Shown: piece after piece, positions 1-5,590 of the stretch
Numbering within the stretch: position 1 is the first letter of the stretch
Layout of the letters: each line of letters starts with the position of its first letter
Source: an uncultured Sphingomonadaceae bacterium
GTDB lineage: Bacteria > Pseudomonadota > Alphaproteobacteria > Sphingomonadales > Sphingomonadaceae
DNA length: 5,590 nucleotides
Direction: 5' to 3'
Assembly: GCA_937920575.1 (NCBI GenBank)
Contig: CAKZSF010000070.1
Coordinates: 1 to 5,590 of the forward strand
Position numbers and translations under genes: made by a program
The notes under the pieces: model-generated
Told to the model about the DNA's origin: nothing
What the model saw: the letters and a program-made list of their open reading frames with translations, nothing else
Databases searched by the model: none

Positions 1-1
1 A

Positions 2-55
2 CACAGCGCACAGGCTCTGCCTCGGCGTAACGAGTTGATCGAAGGAAATTTTTGA
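2..55 (+). CDS. possible 3' end of an upstream gene (partial, tentative)
   Basis: One forward frame is open from the left edge and ends in TGA at 53-55, directly against the kduI ATG at 56. It would encode a 17-residue tail, HSAQALPRRNELIEGNF. The other two forward frames are closed by stops at 28-30 and 36-38. A stop abutting the next start, with the kduI ribosome binding site inside the last codons, is a common operon arrangement and is the only positive argument. An open stretch of 17 codons is not significant by itself, and I do not recognise the tail. It could equally be non-coding leader. Confidence 0.22.
   Translation, partial: HSAQALPRRNELIEGNF
42..46 (+). promoter_or_regulatory. ribosome binding site of kduI
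   Basis: AAGGA at 42-46 lies nine bases before the ATG at 56, a good Shine-Dalgarno match at normal spacing. It supports the 56 start over the out-of-frame TTG at 52. No promoter is visible in the 55 bases available, so the transcription start is either outside the window or upstream in an operon. Confidence 0.7.
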
Positions 56-892
56 ATGTTCAAACAAGTCTATCACGCCACGCATCCAGACATGATGGAT
101 GGCATCTCGAACGAGAAGCTGGAAGAACTCTATCGTGTGCCCGACCTTTTCGCCGATGGCGAAGTGCGGCTCATCTACTCGCACTACGAACGGTTTGTCC
201 TGGGTGGCTGCGTACCCGCTGGCGAATCAGTCGCGCTTCCTGTGCAATCCGAACCTGAAAGTGCCGCTGGTAAGCCTTTCCTCGAACGCCGCGAAATGGC
301 GGCAATCAACATCGGTAGCGGTTCAGGCACGATTACGGTCGACGGCGTAGAGACGACGCTCGACAAGCATGATTGCCTGTACATCCCAATGGGATCAGGC
401 GATATCTCCTTCGCTGGTCAGGACGCGCGGTATTATCTGGTTAGCCTCCCTGCCCACAAGGCATGCGAGCTGAAGAAAATTTCGGTTGCCGAAGCCAACC
501 CATTGAGATTGGGTTCATTGGAAACTTCGAACAAACGCACAATCTATCAGCTGGTTATCCCCGGCATCTGCGAAAGCTCACAACTGCTTCTCGGACTGAC
601 ATTGCTCGAAGATGGCAGCGTCTGGAACACCATGCCTCCACACCTGCATGACCGGCGCAGCGAAGTGTATTTCTACTTCGGTTTCGACGATGACTCCCGT
701 GTGTTCCATTATATGGGTGAGCCGGACAAGGTCCGCCATATTGTCATGGAAAACGAGCAGGCTGTGATGAGCCCGCCGTGGTCGATCCACATGGGTTCAG
801 GCACAAAAAGCTATGCCTTTATCTGGGCTATGGGCGGTGAAAACCTCGACTACACCGACATGAACGTCCTCGATCTGTGTCAGCTGAAATGA
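56..892 (+). CDS. kduI: 5-dehydro-4-deoxy-D-glucuronate isomerase (KduI)
   Basis: Cytoplasmic isomerase that converts 5-dehydro-4-deoxy-D-glucuronate, the product left when unsaturated oligouronides from lyases are cleaved, into 3-deoxy-D-glycero-2,5-hexodiulosonate. The protein is 278 residues, the same length as E. coli KduI, so it appears complete. It is a bicupin metalloenzyme, and the metal ligands known for the family are all present at the E. coli positions: H196 and H198 in MPPHLHD, E203 in RRSEVYFYF, and H245 in PPWSIHMG. The N-terminal [20 protein letters not shown] and the [13 protein letters not shown] / [12 protein letters not shown] cupin strands are also typical. The start at 56 is set by AAGGA at 42-46. 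The stop overlaps the kduD start (ATGA at 889-892), so the two enzymes of consecutive steps are co-translated. The family assignment is firm. The natural polymer (pectin, ulvan, glycosaminoglycan or similar) is not shown by this gene. Confidence 0.97.
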   Translation: MFKQVYHATHPDMMDGISNEKLEELYRVPDLFADGEVRLIYSHYERFVLGGCVPAGESVALPVQSEPESAAGKPFLERREMAAINIGSGSGTITVDGVETTLDKHDCLYIPMGSGDISFAGQDARYYLVSLPAHKACELKKISVAEANPLRLGSLETSNKRTIYQLVIPGICESSQLLLGLTLLEDGSVWNTMPPHLHDRRSEVYFYFGFDDDSRVFHYMGEPDKVRHIVMENEQAVMSPPWSIHMGSGTKSYAFIWAMGGENLDYTDMNVLDLCQLK

Positions 893-1659
893 CCGGCGTT
901 TTCGATCTAAGCGGGCGCAAAGCCATCGTCACCGGTGCCAATACAGGCATCGGTCAAGGTATCGCAGTTGCGCTGGCCAAAGCCGGAGCCGATCTGGCTC
1001 TGGTCGGGCGCAGCGCGGCTGAAGAGACGCAGTCTCTGGTACAGGCAGAAGGTCGCAAGGCCATTCTGGTTGAAGCCGATCTTTCCAGCATCGCCCCTGT
1101 TGGCGATGTCGTGTCGCAAACGGTCGAAGAACTTGGCCAGGTTGATATTTTGGTCAACAATGCCGGGATCATTCGCCGCGAAGATGCGCTCGATTTTTCT
1201 GAGGAAGATTGGGATGCTGTTGTCGATACGAATATGAAGACGCTGTTCTTCCTGTCCCAAGCGGTAGGTCGTCACATGGTCGAATGGTCGAATCAGGATG
1301 GCGCTCGCGGTAAAATCGTCAACATTGCATCTATGCTGACATTCCAAGGCGGCATCCGCGTTCCCAGCTATACCGCGTCAAAAAGCGGCGTCGGTGGTCT
1401 AACAAAGCTGTTGGCCAATGAATGGGCAACCAAGGGCATCAACGTCAACGCGATTGCTCCAGGTTACATCGCAACCAACAACACCGCAGCATTGCAAGCG
1501 GACGAAACGCGCAATCGGCAGATCCTTGAACGGATCCCCGAAGGGCGCTGGGGCGATCCGGCGGATATTGGTGGTGCCGCTGTGTTCCTTGCCAGCAAAG
1601 CGGCAGATTACGTGCAAGGCCACGTTCTTGCAGTTGATGGAGGGTGGCTGGCCCGATGA
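889..1659 (+). CDS. kduD: 2-dehydro-3-deoxy-D-gluconate 5-dehydrogenase (KduD), SDR family
   Basis: Cytoplasmic short-chain dehydrogenase that reduces the KduI product 3-deoxy-D-glycero-2,5-hexodiulosonate to 2-dehydro-3-deoxy-D-gluconate (KDG). The chain is 256 residues with the classical SDR layout: nucleotide-binding TGANTGIG at 15-22, NNAG at 90-93, catalytic tetrad N115, S148, Y161 and K165 (YTASK), and PG at 191-192. The C-terminal [13 protein letters not shown] is typical. I chose ATG 889 because it overlaps the kduI stop as ATGA, which suggests translational coupling; no clear Shine-Dalgarno sequence precedes it. A GTG at 877 in the same frame would add only four residues, inside kduI. 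The end of beta-strand 2 reads LALVGRS with no acidic residue, so NAD(H) preference cannot be assumed. Its position after kduI is the main reason for choosing KduD over another SDR. Confidence 0.92.
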   Translation: MTGVFDLSGRKAIVTGANTGIGQGIAVALAKAGADLALVGRSAAEETQSLVQAEGRKAILVEADLSSIAPVGDVVSQTVEELGQVDILVNNAGIIRREDALDFSEEDWDAVVDTNMKTLFFLSQAVGRHMVEWSNQDGARGKIVNIASMLTFQGGIRVPSYTASKSGVGGLTKLLANEWATKGINVNAIAPGYIATNNTAALQADETRNRQILERIPEGRWGDPADIGGAAVFLASKAADYVQGHVLAVDGGWLAR

Positions 1660-1776
1660 GGCCTCTGCGCAACAGGTTTGAGTAAATTTGAGCAAAAATT
1701 GTCAATTGTGATAGCATTCGGTGATGGTTCGCTCATAATGTCGAACGAATGACTCATGAGTAAAAGGGAGAGAGAA
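1660..1776 (+). promoter_or_regulatory. kduD to receptor intergenic leader with small inverted repeats
   Basis: This 117-base AT-richer gap has no terminator-like hairpin with a T tract, so read-through from kduID into the receptor gene is possible. It contains AATTG-T-CAATT at 1697-1707, a tandem TTGAGTAAAT / TTGAGCAAAA at 1678-1697, a two-part hairpin in which CATTC (1715-1719) and GTTCG (1727-1731) can pair with CGAAC (1742-1746) and GAATG (1747-1751), and the palindrome ACTCATGAGT at 1752-1761. TTGTCA at 1699-1704 and CATAAT at 1734-1739 look like promoter elements but are not spaced as a -35/-10 pair. A regulator site is plausible, but I cannot assign one to a known family. Confidence 0.35.
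1764..1770 (+). promoter_or_regulatory. ribosome binding site that decides the receptor start
   Basis: AAGGGAG at 1764-1770, within a longer purine run to 1776, sits six bases before GTG 1777. The in-frame ATG at 1756 has no comparable site before it (it is preceded by CGAACGAATGACTC). If translation began at 1756, this purine run would have to be coding sequence for KREREV. That makes GTG 1777 the better start. Confidence 0.65.
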
Positions 1777-4700
1777 GTGAGACACTCTGCGAAATCAATT
1801 CTGCGTACTGCCGTATCATCGGCAGTTGTAACGGCCATAATGGCCACACCCGCAATCGCTGCGGCTCAAAGCAATAGTGACGAATCTCAGGCTGATTCGG
1901 TCCAAAATGACACCGGTGCCAATGACACCGTTATCGTCGTTACGGGCATCCGGTCATCGCTTAAAAGCGCGCTGGATGAGAAGCGCACATCCGACAATAT
2001 TGTTGAGGTCATTCAGGCAGAGGACATCGGCAAACTGCCCGATCAAAACCTCGCCGAAGTTCTTGAAAACATCACCGGCGTCCAGATCACGCGTAGCGCG
2101 GGCGTAGGCACCGGGGTGCAAATTCGCGGTACCAGTGCGAACCGGGTAGAGATCAACGGTGTTTCAACAGTGGGCGCAACCACAGGCCGGTCTGGCATCA
2201 GCTTCGAAGATTTGCCGGCGGCTCTCATCTCGGCGGTCGAAGTTACCAAAGTACCAGAGGCCAAGACCATCGAAGGTTCGGTAGGCGGCACAGTCAATCT
2301 GCGCACGATCCGTCCGCTTGATCTGAATGAGCCGTTGATTGCAGTGCGCGTACAAGGCGAGCACAGCGATCTGCTGGATACGATCACGCCACGGGTTTCC
2401 GCCACATTGGGCAATAAATGGGATACAGGTGCCGGCGAGATCGGCTTCGTCATGAGCGGCAGCTATGCCGAGCTTGATGTTTCGGAATTCTTTGCCCGCG
2501 TCGACCGTGACCGCACGGTTCTGCCCGGCGCCTCGGCCAGTTCAGAAGCGTTCCCATTCCTGCGTGTCCAGTTCCTAGATCAGGACATCAACAACCAGGA
2601 ATACACGACCATCAACTGGACAGGCTCGCTTGAGTGGAAGCCCTCTGACAATGTCCGCCTTTATGTTGATGCGACGATCAACGATCAAGAACGTCAAGAG
2701 CAAGGCTCACGCGCGTTCTTCTCTGGCACCACATCGAGCGCGGTGATCGACAACACGGACAACACGTCGTTCGAAACAATCGATTTCGGCACGGTACAAG
2801 GCCCCAATGGGCCGCTTGTGTTGGGTGAAATTCAAGCTGTAACTTCTGGACGGCTTGGCGTCGGGGTAACTTCCAATGGTACGATTGACCCTAACCTGCG
2901 CACGTCCACCACAACCGGCTCACGTCAGACAGACAGCGCGGTGTACGCGGCGGGGATTGAGTGGGAGCAAGATCGTTTCATCGTTCAGGCCGAAGCATCA
3001 CGCTCGACATCGAAAACCGACTTTCCCGGCCTGGGTTTCCAGTTTGATTTCATCAATCCGAACGGCCCGCAACCCTCGCTTGGCCAAAGCAGCGACAACG
3101 GCGTGCCAGCGGTGTTCGATACTCGGAATGGTGTCTTGCAATTCGGTATTGCCCAGGGCCTCGCAAACACACCGACAACGGATCAGTTGCTTGACCCGGC
3201 CAACTATCGCATCCGCCAAGTTACCCGTGGGGCGAACAGCAACGACAACAGTGAGACGGCATTCCGGCTTGATCTAAATTTCGATTCCGACGGTGTTTTG
3301 CCGCTGTTCTCGTCAATCGACACTGGCTTCCGTTACAACGTGTCAGAAGCTCAGAACATCGATAGCAGCCTGCGGAACAACTACACGTCGACCGGTTCGC
3401 CGTCGTTCTTCCGCCCAAGCTTCGATCAATTGGGCGGGATCGTCGTTCCGGCTCCAACCGGTTTTGACGCCACGGGAGGCGGGCGCACGCTCTTCATCCC
3501 AGATTTCCTCCAAATTGATCCGGCAGCGGCTGCGAACGATCCGGATGGAGTTTTGGCCGCCATCAACTCGGCGATTGAGGCTCAAAATGCAGCAAACGGT
3601 GTAAATCTGCCGCTTGTTAGCCAACCTACGGAAACGCTGACTGCGTTCTTTGACATCGAAGAACGGACGATGGCGGCCTACTTCCAAGGCAATTACGACA
3701 CCGAATTGGCTGGCATGCCTATTCGCGGAAACATTGGCGTTCGCTGGGTTTCGACTGATCTGGATTCGGTGGGCAACAATGTTGTTAACGGCGCTGTATC
3801 CGGACAAATCAAACAGTCATCTGGCTATGATTTCTGGTTGCCGCGTTTCAGCCTCGTGGCTGAGCCTGCGAACGATCTGTTGATCCGTGCCGGTGCTTCG
3901 CGCGACTTGCGTCGCCCCAACTTTGACAACCTGTCTACATCCGTAGCTTTCGGTGGAAATGCGACAGCATCTGTTGGCGTCGGCAATCCGCAACTGGAAC
4001 CAGAAACCGTATGGTCATTCGACTTGTCGGGCGAATATTACTTCTCCGATACAGGCTTTTTCAGCCTTGGCTTCTTCCACAAGCGTCGGACAAACCTGTT
4101 TGCTCAGCAAACCGAGTTCCCGGTTGAGATTAACGGGCCAAATGGCATCGAACGCGACATCACCGCACCATGCGAAGGCGGCGGTATCTTCAACCCGTTT
4201 GCCGACCGGAATGTGTTCTCTCCGGTTCAGGGGCAAGGTATTTGTGTGCCGGTGTCGTCGACATTCAACTCTGATGGTGTCGCAACCCAAACCGGTGTTG
4301 AAGTCGCGCTTCAGTACGACTTGTCGAGCTTTGAAGATTCGTTGGGCTTTGCCTCAGGTTTCGGCTTCATCGGTAACTTCACCTATCAGGAGGATGGCGG
4401 CAACGTCTCCAACTTCTTCAACGGAAGCGGCGGCGGCAACGCGCTGAACCTGTTGCTGGGCCGGACCGACTCGACCATGGCGACGTCAACGCTTGACGAT
4501 GATGTGGTCCAGCAGCTTGTCACTCTTCCGAACCTGTCGAGATATGCGTTCAACACGACGCTCTATTACGACAAGTACGGTTTGAACTTCCGTGCACGCT
4601 ACAGCTGGCGCTCTTCGTTCCGCGGTACTGATACCCGCCGGTTCGGCCTGCCACGGATTGTCGACGATCGCGGTCAGCTGAACGCGAGCCTGAGCTATGC

Positions 4701-4848
4701 GCTTACCGATCAGATTACGGTCGGCGTAGACGGCATTAACCTGCTGCGTGAACGCAATGACGAGTTCTGCATCAACGAAGGCACATTGCTGTGTCAGCAG
4801 GACTTCGCCGATCGTCGGATCGTTGGTGGTGTTAGCTTCAAATTCTAA
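1777..4848 (+). CDS. TonB-dependent outer-membrane receptor, probable oligosaccharide importer
   Basis: Large TonB-dependent receptor of the Xanthomonas/Caulobacter type (TIGR01782-like), 1023 residues from GTG 1777 or 1030 from ATG 1756. A signal peptide covers about residues 1-30 (MRHSAKSILR, then an Ala-rich core, with cleavage near AIAAA|Q). A TonB-box-like TVIVVTG follows at 51-57. The plug runs from about 60 to 180 (DIGKLPDQNLAEVLENITGV, VQIRGTS, EGSVGGTVNLRTIRP). The rest is beta-barrel, with family words RDLRRPNFDNLS near 709, GNPQLEPET near 736, a SLSYALTDQITVGVDGINLL strand near the end, and terminal VSFKF ending in Phe as outer-membrane barrels do. There is no N-terminal STN domain, so FecA-like sigma signalling is unlikely. 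The only cysteines are two close pairs, 799/823 and 998/1006. Adjacency to kduID suggests import of oligouronides; this is inference, since such receptors also carry other glycans or iron chelates. A strong terminator follows 22 bases after the stop. Confidence 0.93.
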   Translation: MRHSAKSILRTAVSSAVVTAIMATPAIAAAQSNSDESQADSVQNDTGANDTVIVVTGIRSSLKSALDEKRTSDNIVEVIQAEDIGKLPDQNLAEVLENITGVQITRSAGVGTGVQIRGTSANRVEINGVSTVGATTGRSGISFEDLPAALISAVEVTKVPEAKTIEGSVGGTVNLRTIRPLDLNEPLIAVRVQGEHSDLLDTITPRVSATLGNKWDTGAGEIGFVMSGSYAELDVSEFFARVDRDRTVLPGASASSEAFPFLRVQFLDQDINNQEYTTINWTGSLEWKPSDNVRLYVDATINDQERQEQGSRAFFSGTTSSAVIDNTDNTSFETIDFGTVQGPNGPLVLGEIQAVTSGRLGVGVTSNGTIDPNLRTSTTTGSRQTDSAVYAAGIEWEQDRFIVQAEASRSTSKTDFPGLGFQFDFINPNGPQPSLGQSSDNGVPAVFDTRNGVLQFGIAQGLANTPTTDQLLDPANYRIRQVTRGANSNDNSETAFRLDLNFDSDGVLPLFSSIDTGFRYNVSEAQNIDSSLRNNYTSTGSPSFFRPSFDQLGGIVVPAPTGFDATGGGRTLFIPDFLQIDPAAAANDPDGVLAAINSAIEAQNAANGVNLPLVSQPTETLTAFFDIEERTMAAYFQGNYDTELAGMPIRGNIGVRWVSTDLDSVGNNVVNGAVSGQIKQSSGYDFWLPRFSLVAEPANDLLIRAGASRDLRRPNFDNLSTSVAFGGNATASVGVGNPQLEPETVWSFDLSGEYYFSDTGFFSLGFFHKRRTNLFAQQTEFPVEINGPNGIERDITAPCEGGGIFNPFADRNVFSPVQGQGICVPVSSTFNSDGVATQTGVEVALQYDLSSFEDSLGFASGFGFIGNFTYQEDGGNVSNFFNGSGGGNALNLLLGRTDSTMATSTLDDDVVQQLVTLPNLSRYAFNTTLYYDKYGLNFRARYSWRSSFRGTDTRRFGLPRIVDDRGQLNASLSYALTDQITVGVDGINLLRERNDEFCINEGTLLCQQDFADRRIVGGVSFKF

Positions 4849-4870
4849 CCTGCCAGACAACACTGATCAG

Positions 4871-4903
4871 AAAAGGGGGCGTCCAAGCGGCGCCCCCTTT
4901 TTT
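4871..4903 (+). terminator. intrinsic terminator after the receptor gene
   Basis: A perfect 11-bp stem pairs AAAAGGGGGCG (4871-4881) with CGCCCCCTTTT (4891-4901) around a nine-base loop, followed by T to 4903, giving six T in a row. It starts 22 bases after the receptor stop and is a textbook Rho-independent terminator. The A run on its left side means the minus-strand transcript also ends the stem in four U, so it may act in both directions, more weakly for the convergent GH3 gene. Confidence 0.9.
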
Positions 4904-4910
4904 GTGTCAA

Positions 4911-4924
4911 CATTTCCGGAAATG
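4911..4924. repeat. 14-bp perfect palindrome in the convergent spacer
   Basis: CATTTCCGGAAATG equals its own reverse complement. It lies eight bases after the terminator, between two convergent genes, where no promoter is expected. It could be a protein site or simply chance. As RNA it would have no loop of its own, so a hairpin role is unlikely. Confidence 0.4.
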
Positions 4925-4992
4925 CAGGCCTGATTGAAGCTCTGTTGCTCGCTACCGAATGGCTCCGAAAAGCCTGCAGGGATGTAGCCAAG

Positions 4993-5026
4993 CGCGCCAA
5001 ACGCATCTTGAAATGCGCTCGGCGCG
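4993..5026 (-). terminator. stem-loop at the 3' end of the GH3 transcript
   Basis: On the minus strand, CGCGCCGAGCGCAT pairs with ATGCGTTTGGCGCG over 14 bp around the loop TTCAAG, starting 15 bases after the GH3 stop. Two of the pairs are G-U wobbles in the minus-strand RNA but A-C mismatches in the plus-strand RNA, so the structure favours the GH3 transcript. No U run follows, so it is either a non-canonical or Rho-assisted 3' end or an RNA-stabilising structure; the U-rich terminator at 4871-4903 lies further on. Confidence 0.55.
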
Positions 5027-5041
5027 AAATCAGGTACACTC

Positions 5042-5590
5042 TTAAGTGAGCTGAACAGAACTCGACTTCAGATTTTCGCTGTCCGGCCCCGTCATGATCG
5101 TGAATTTGCCCCGCTCGAGCAGAAGCTTCCCATTTGCATCGCGAAAGCCGAAATCCTCAGCGCCAAGAGTGAACTGGACGGTTCGTTGCTCTCCAGGAGC
5201 AAGCCGCACCTTCTCAAATCCGCGCATCAGCTTGAGCGGTCTGGTGAGGCTGGCGATCTCATCGCGAACATAGAGCTGAACCACTTCCTGCCCAGAACGT
5301 TGCCCCGTGTTCTGAACTGTGACCGAAACCGTCAGCTTTTCGCCCGCTTTGACGGATGCGGCCGCGAGAACAGGTGGGCCGCATGTGAATTGCGTGTAGC
5401 TCAGTCCATGGCCGAATGGATAAAGCGGGGTGGAATCAGAGAACACATAATTTCTGAATTTCCCAGTCGGCTTTTGGTAATAGAAGCCCGGCAATTGCCC
5501 GACATTGCGGACGAGCGTCACCGGCAGTTTGCCGCTTGGATTGACATCGCCGAACAGGATGCTGGCGATGGCGTGGCCGCCCTCCTCACC
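5042..5590 (-). CDS. glycoside hydrolase family 3 enzyme, C-terminal part (beta-glucosidase or beta-xylosidase), cut by window edge
   Basis: The last 182 residues of a GH3 enzyme; the reading frame stays open through the right edge, so the 5' part lies beyond 5590. The visible chain starts in the GH3 C-terminal (alpha/beta sandwich) domain with GEEGGHAIASILFGDVNPSG then KLPVTL, continues through VGQLPGFYYQKPTGK, and reaches the family word TPLYPFGHGLSYTQF at about residues 54-68. A fibronectin type III-like domain (PF14310) follows at about 78-147, with TVSVTVQNTG, VVQLYVRD, RPLKLMRGFEKV and LAPGEQRTVQFTL. The stop is TAA at 5044-5042. The (beta/alpha)8 domain with the catalytic Asp is outside the window, as is any signal peptide, so the substrate (glucoside or xyloside) and location cannot be read. 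It is convergent with the receptor gene and so is not in the kduID operon, though it probably serves the same locus. Confidence 0.93.
   Translation of the reverse strand, partial: GEEGGHAIASILFGDVNPSGKLPVTLVRNVGQLPGFYYQKPTGKFRNYVFSDSTPLYPFGHGLSYTQFTCGPPVLAAASVKAGEKLTVSVTVQNTGQRSGQEVVQLYVRDEIASLTRPLKLMRGFEKVRLAPGEQRTVQFTLGAEDFGFRDANGKLLLERGKFTIMTGPDSENLKSSSVQLT

Noticed and set aside
907..1347. 146-residue open frame antisense to kduD
   Set aside because: It is antisense to clear SDR coding sequence with intact catalytic motifs and has no family features of its own.
1658..1665. GAGGCCTC palindrome at the kduD stop as a terminator
   Set aside because: It has no loop, only four base pairs per arm and no T run, so it cannot serve as an intrinsic terminator.
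3343..3807. 154-residue open frame on the minus strand inside the receptor gene
   Set aside because: It lies wholly antisense to a well-supported receptor, has an Arg-rich composition typical of shadow frames, and shows no recognisable motif or ribosome binding site.
3953..4447. 164-residue forward frame overlapping the receptor
   Set aside because: It is a +2 shadow of the barrel coding region with a Ser/Arg-rich, motif-free translation; the receptor frame is continuous through it.
4486..4863. 125-residue minus-strand frame over the receptor 3' end
   Set aside because: It is antisense to the conserved last barrel strands, with no motifs.
4748..4933. 61-residue forward frame crossing the receptor stop and the terminator
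   Set aside because: Most of it is a shadow of the receptor C-terminus, and the rest crosses the terminator.
4930..4975. possible tRNA-like segment in the convergent spacer
   Set aside because: No T-loop GGTTCGAATCC-like sequence, acceptor stem or cloverleaf could be assembled.
4973..4980. CCTGCAGG eight-base palindrome
   Set aside because: It is a short isolated palindrome with no partner or context, expected by chance.
4845..5039. 64-residue minus-strand frame in the convergent spacer
   Set aside because: It runs through the terminator and the stem-loop, and its translation contains the terminator arms (KRGRRLDAPF), so it is better read as non-coding.

Overview
The window looks like part of a polysaccharide- or uronate-utilisation locus from an alphaproteobacterium, most likely a marine member of the Sphingomonadales (Erythrobacter/Altererythrobacter-like). 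The basis is the large TonB-dependent receptor (TIGR01782-type, with an Ala-rich signal peptide and the plug words KLPDQNLAEVLE), its pairing with sugar-acid catabolic genes, and moderately GC-rich coding DNA. The genus is inference, not demonstrated.

Layout. Bases 1-55 may hold the last codons of an upstream gene and contain the ribosome binding site of kduI. kduI (56-892, +) and kduD (889-1659, +) overlap by the four bases ATGA and form a translationally coupled pair. A 117-base gap (1660-1776) carries small inverted repeats, no terminator and a strong ribosome binding site. It is followed by a 1023-residue TonB-dependent outer-membrane receptor (1777-4848, +; the longer start at 1756 is less likely). 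A strong intrinsic terminator lies at 4871-4903. The convergent 193-base spacer (4849-5041) also holds a 14-bp palindrome and a long stem-loop that pairs better in the minus-strand transcript. From 5042 to the right edge, on the minus strand, is the C-terminal part of a glycoside hydrolase family 3 enzyme, cut by the window edge.

How the genes could work together. The receptor would take oligosaccharides across the outer membrane. Enzymes outside the window (polysaccharide lyases, unsaturated uronyl hydrolases) would release 5-dehydro-4-deoxy-D-glucuronate. KduI isomerises this and KduD reduces the product to 2-dehydro-3-deoxy-D-gluconate (KDG), which feeds KDG kinase and aldolase. The GH3 enzyme would trim neutral beta-linked sugars such as glucose or xylose. 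Pectin, ulvan or another uronic-acid polymer would fit. Alginate fits less well, because its monomer is usually reduced directly to KDG without KduI. The polymer cannot be decided from this window.

I found no mobile element, CRISPR array, tRNA, rRNA or clearly novel gene system. The window is a fairly ordinary catabolic locus. Its more interesting details are the receptor's start site, its four paired cysteines, the KduD cofactor loop, and the strand-asymmetric hairpin after the GH3 gene.
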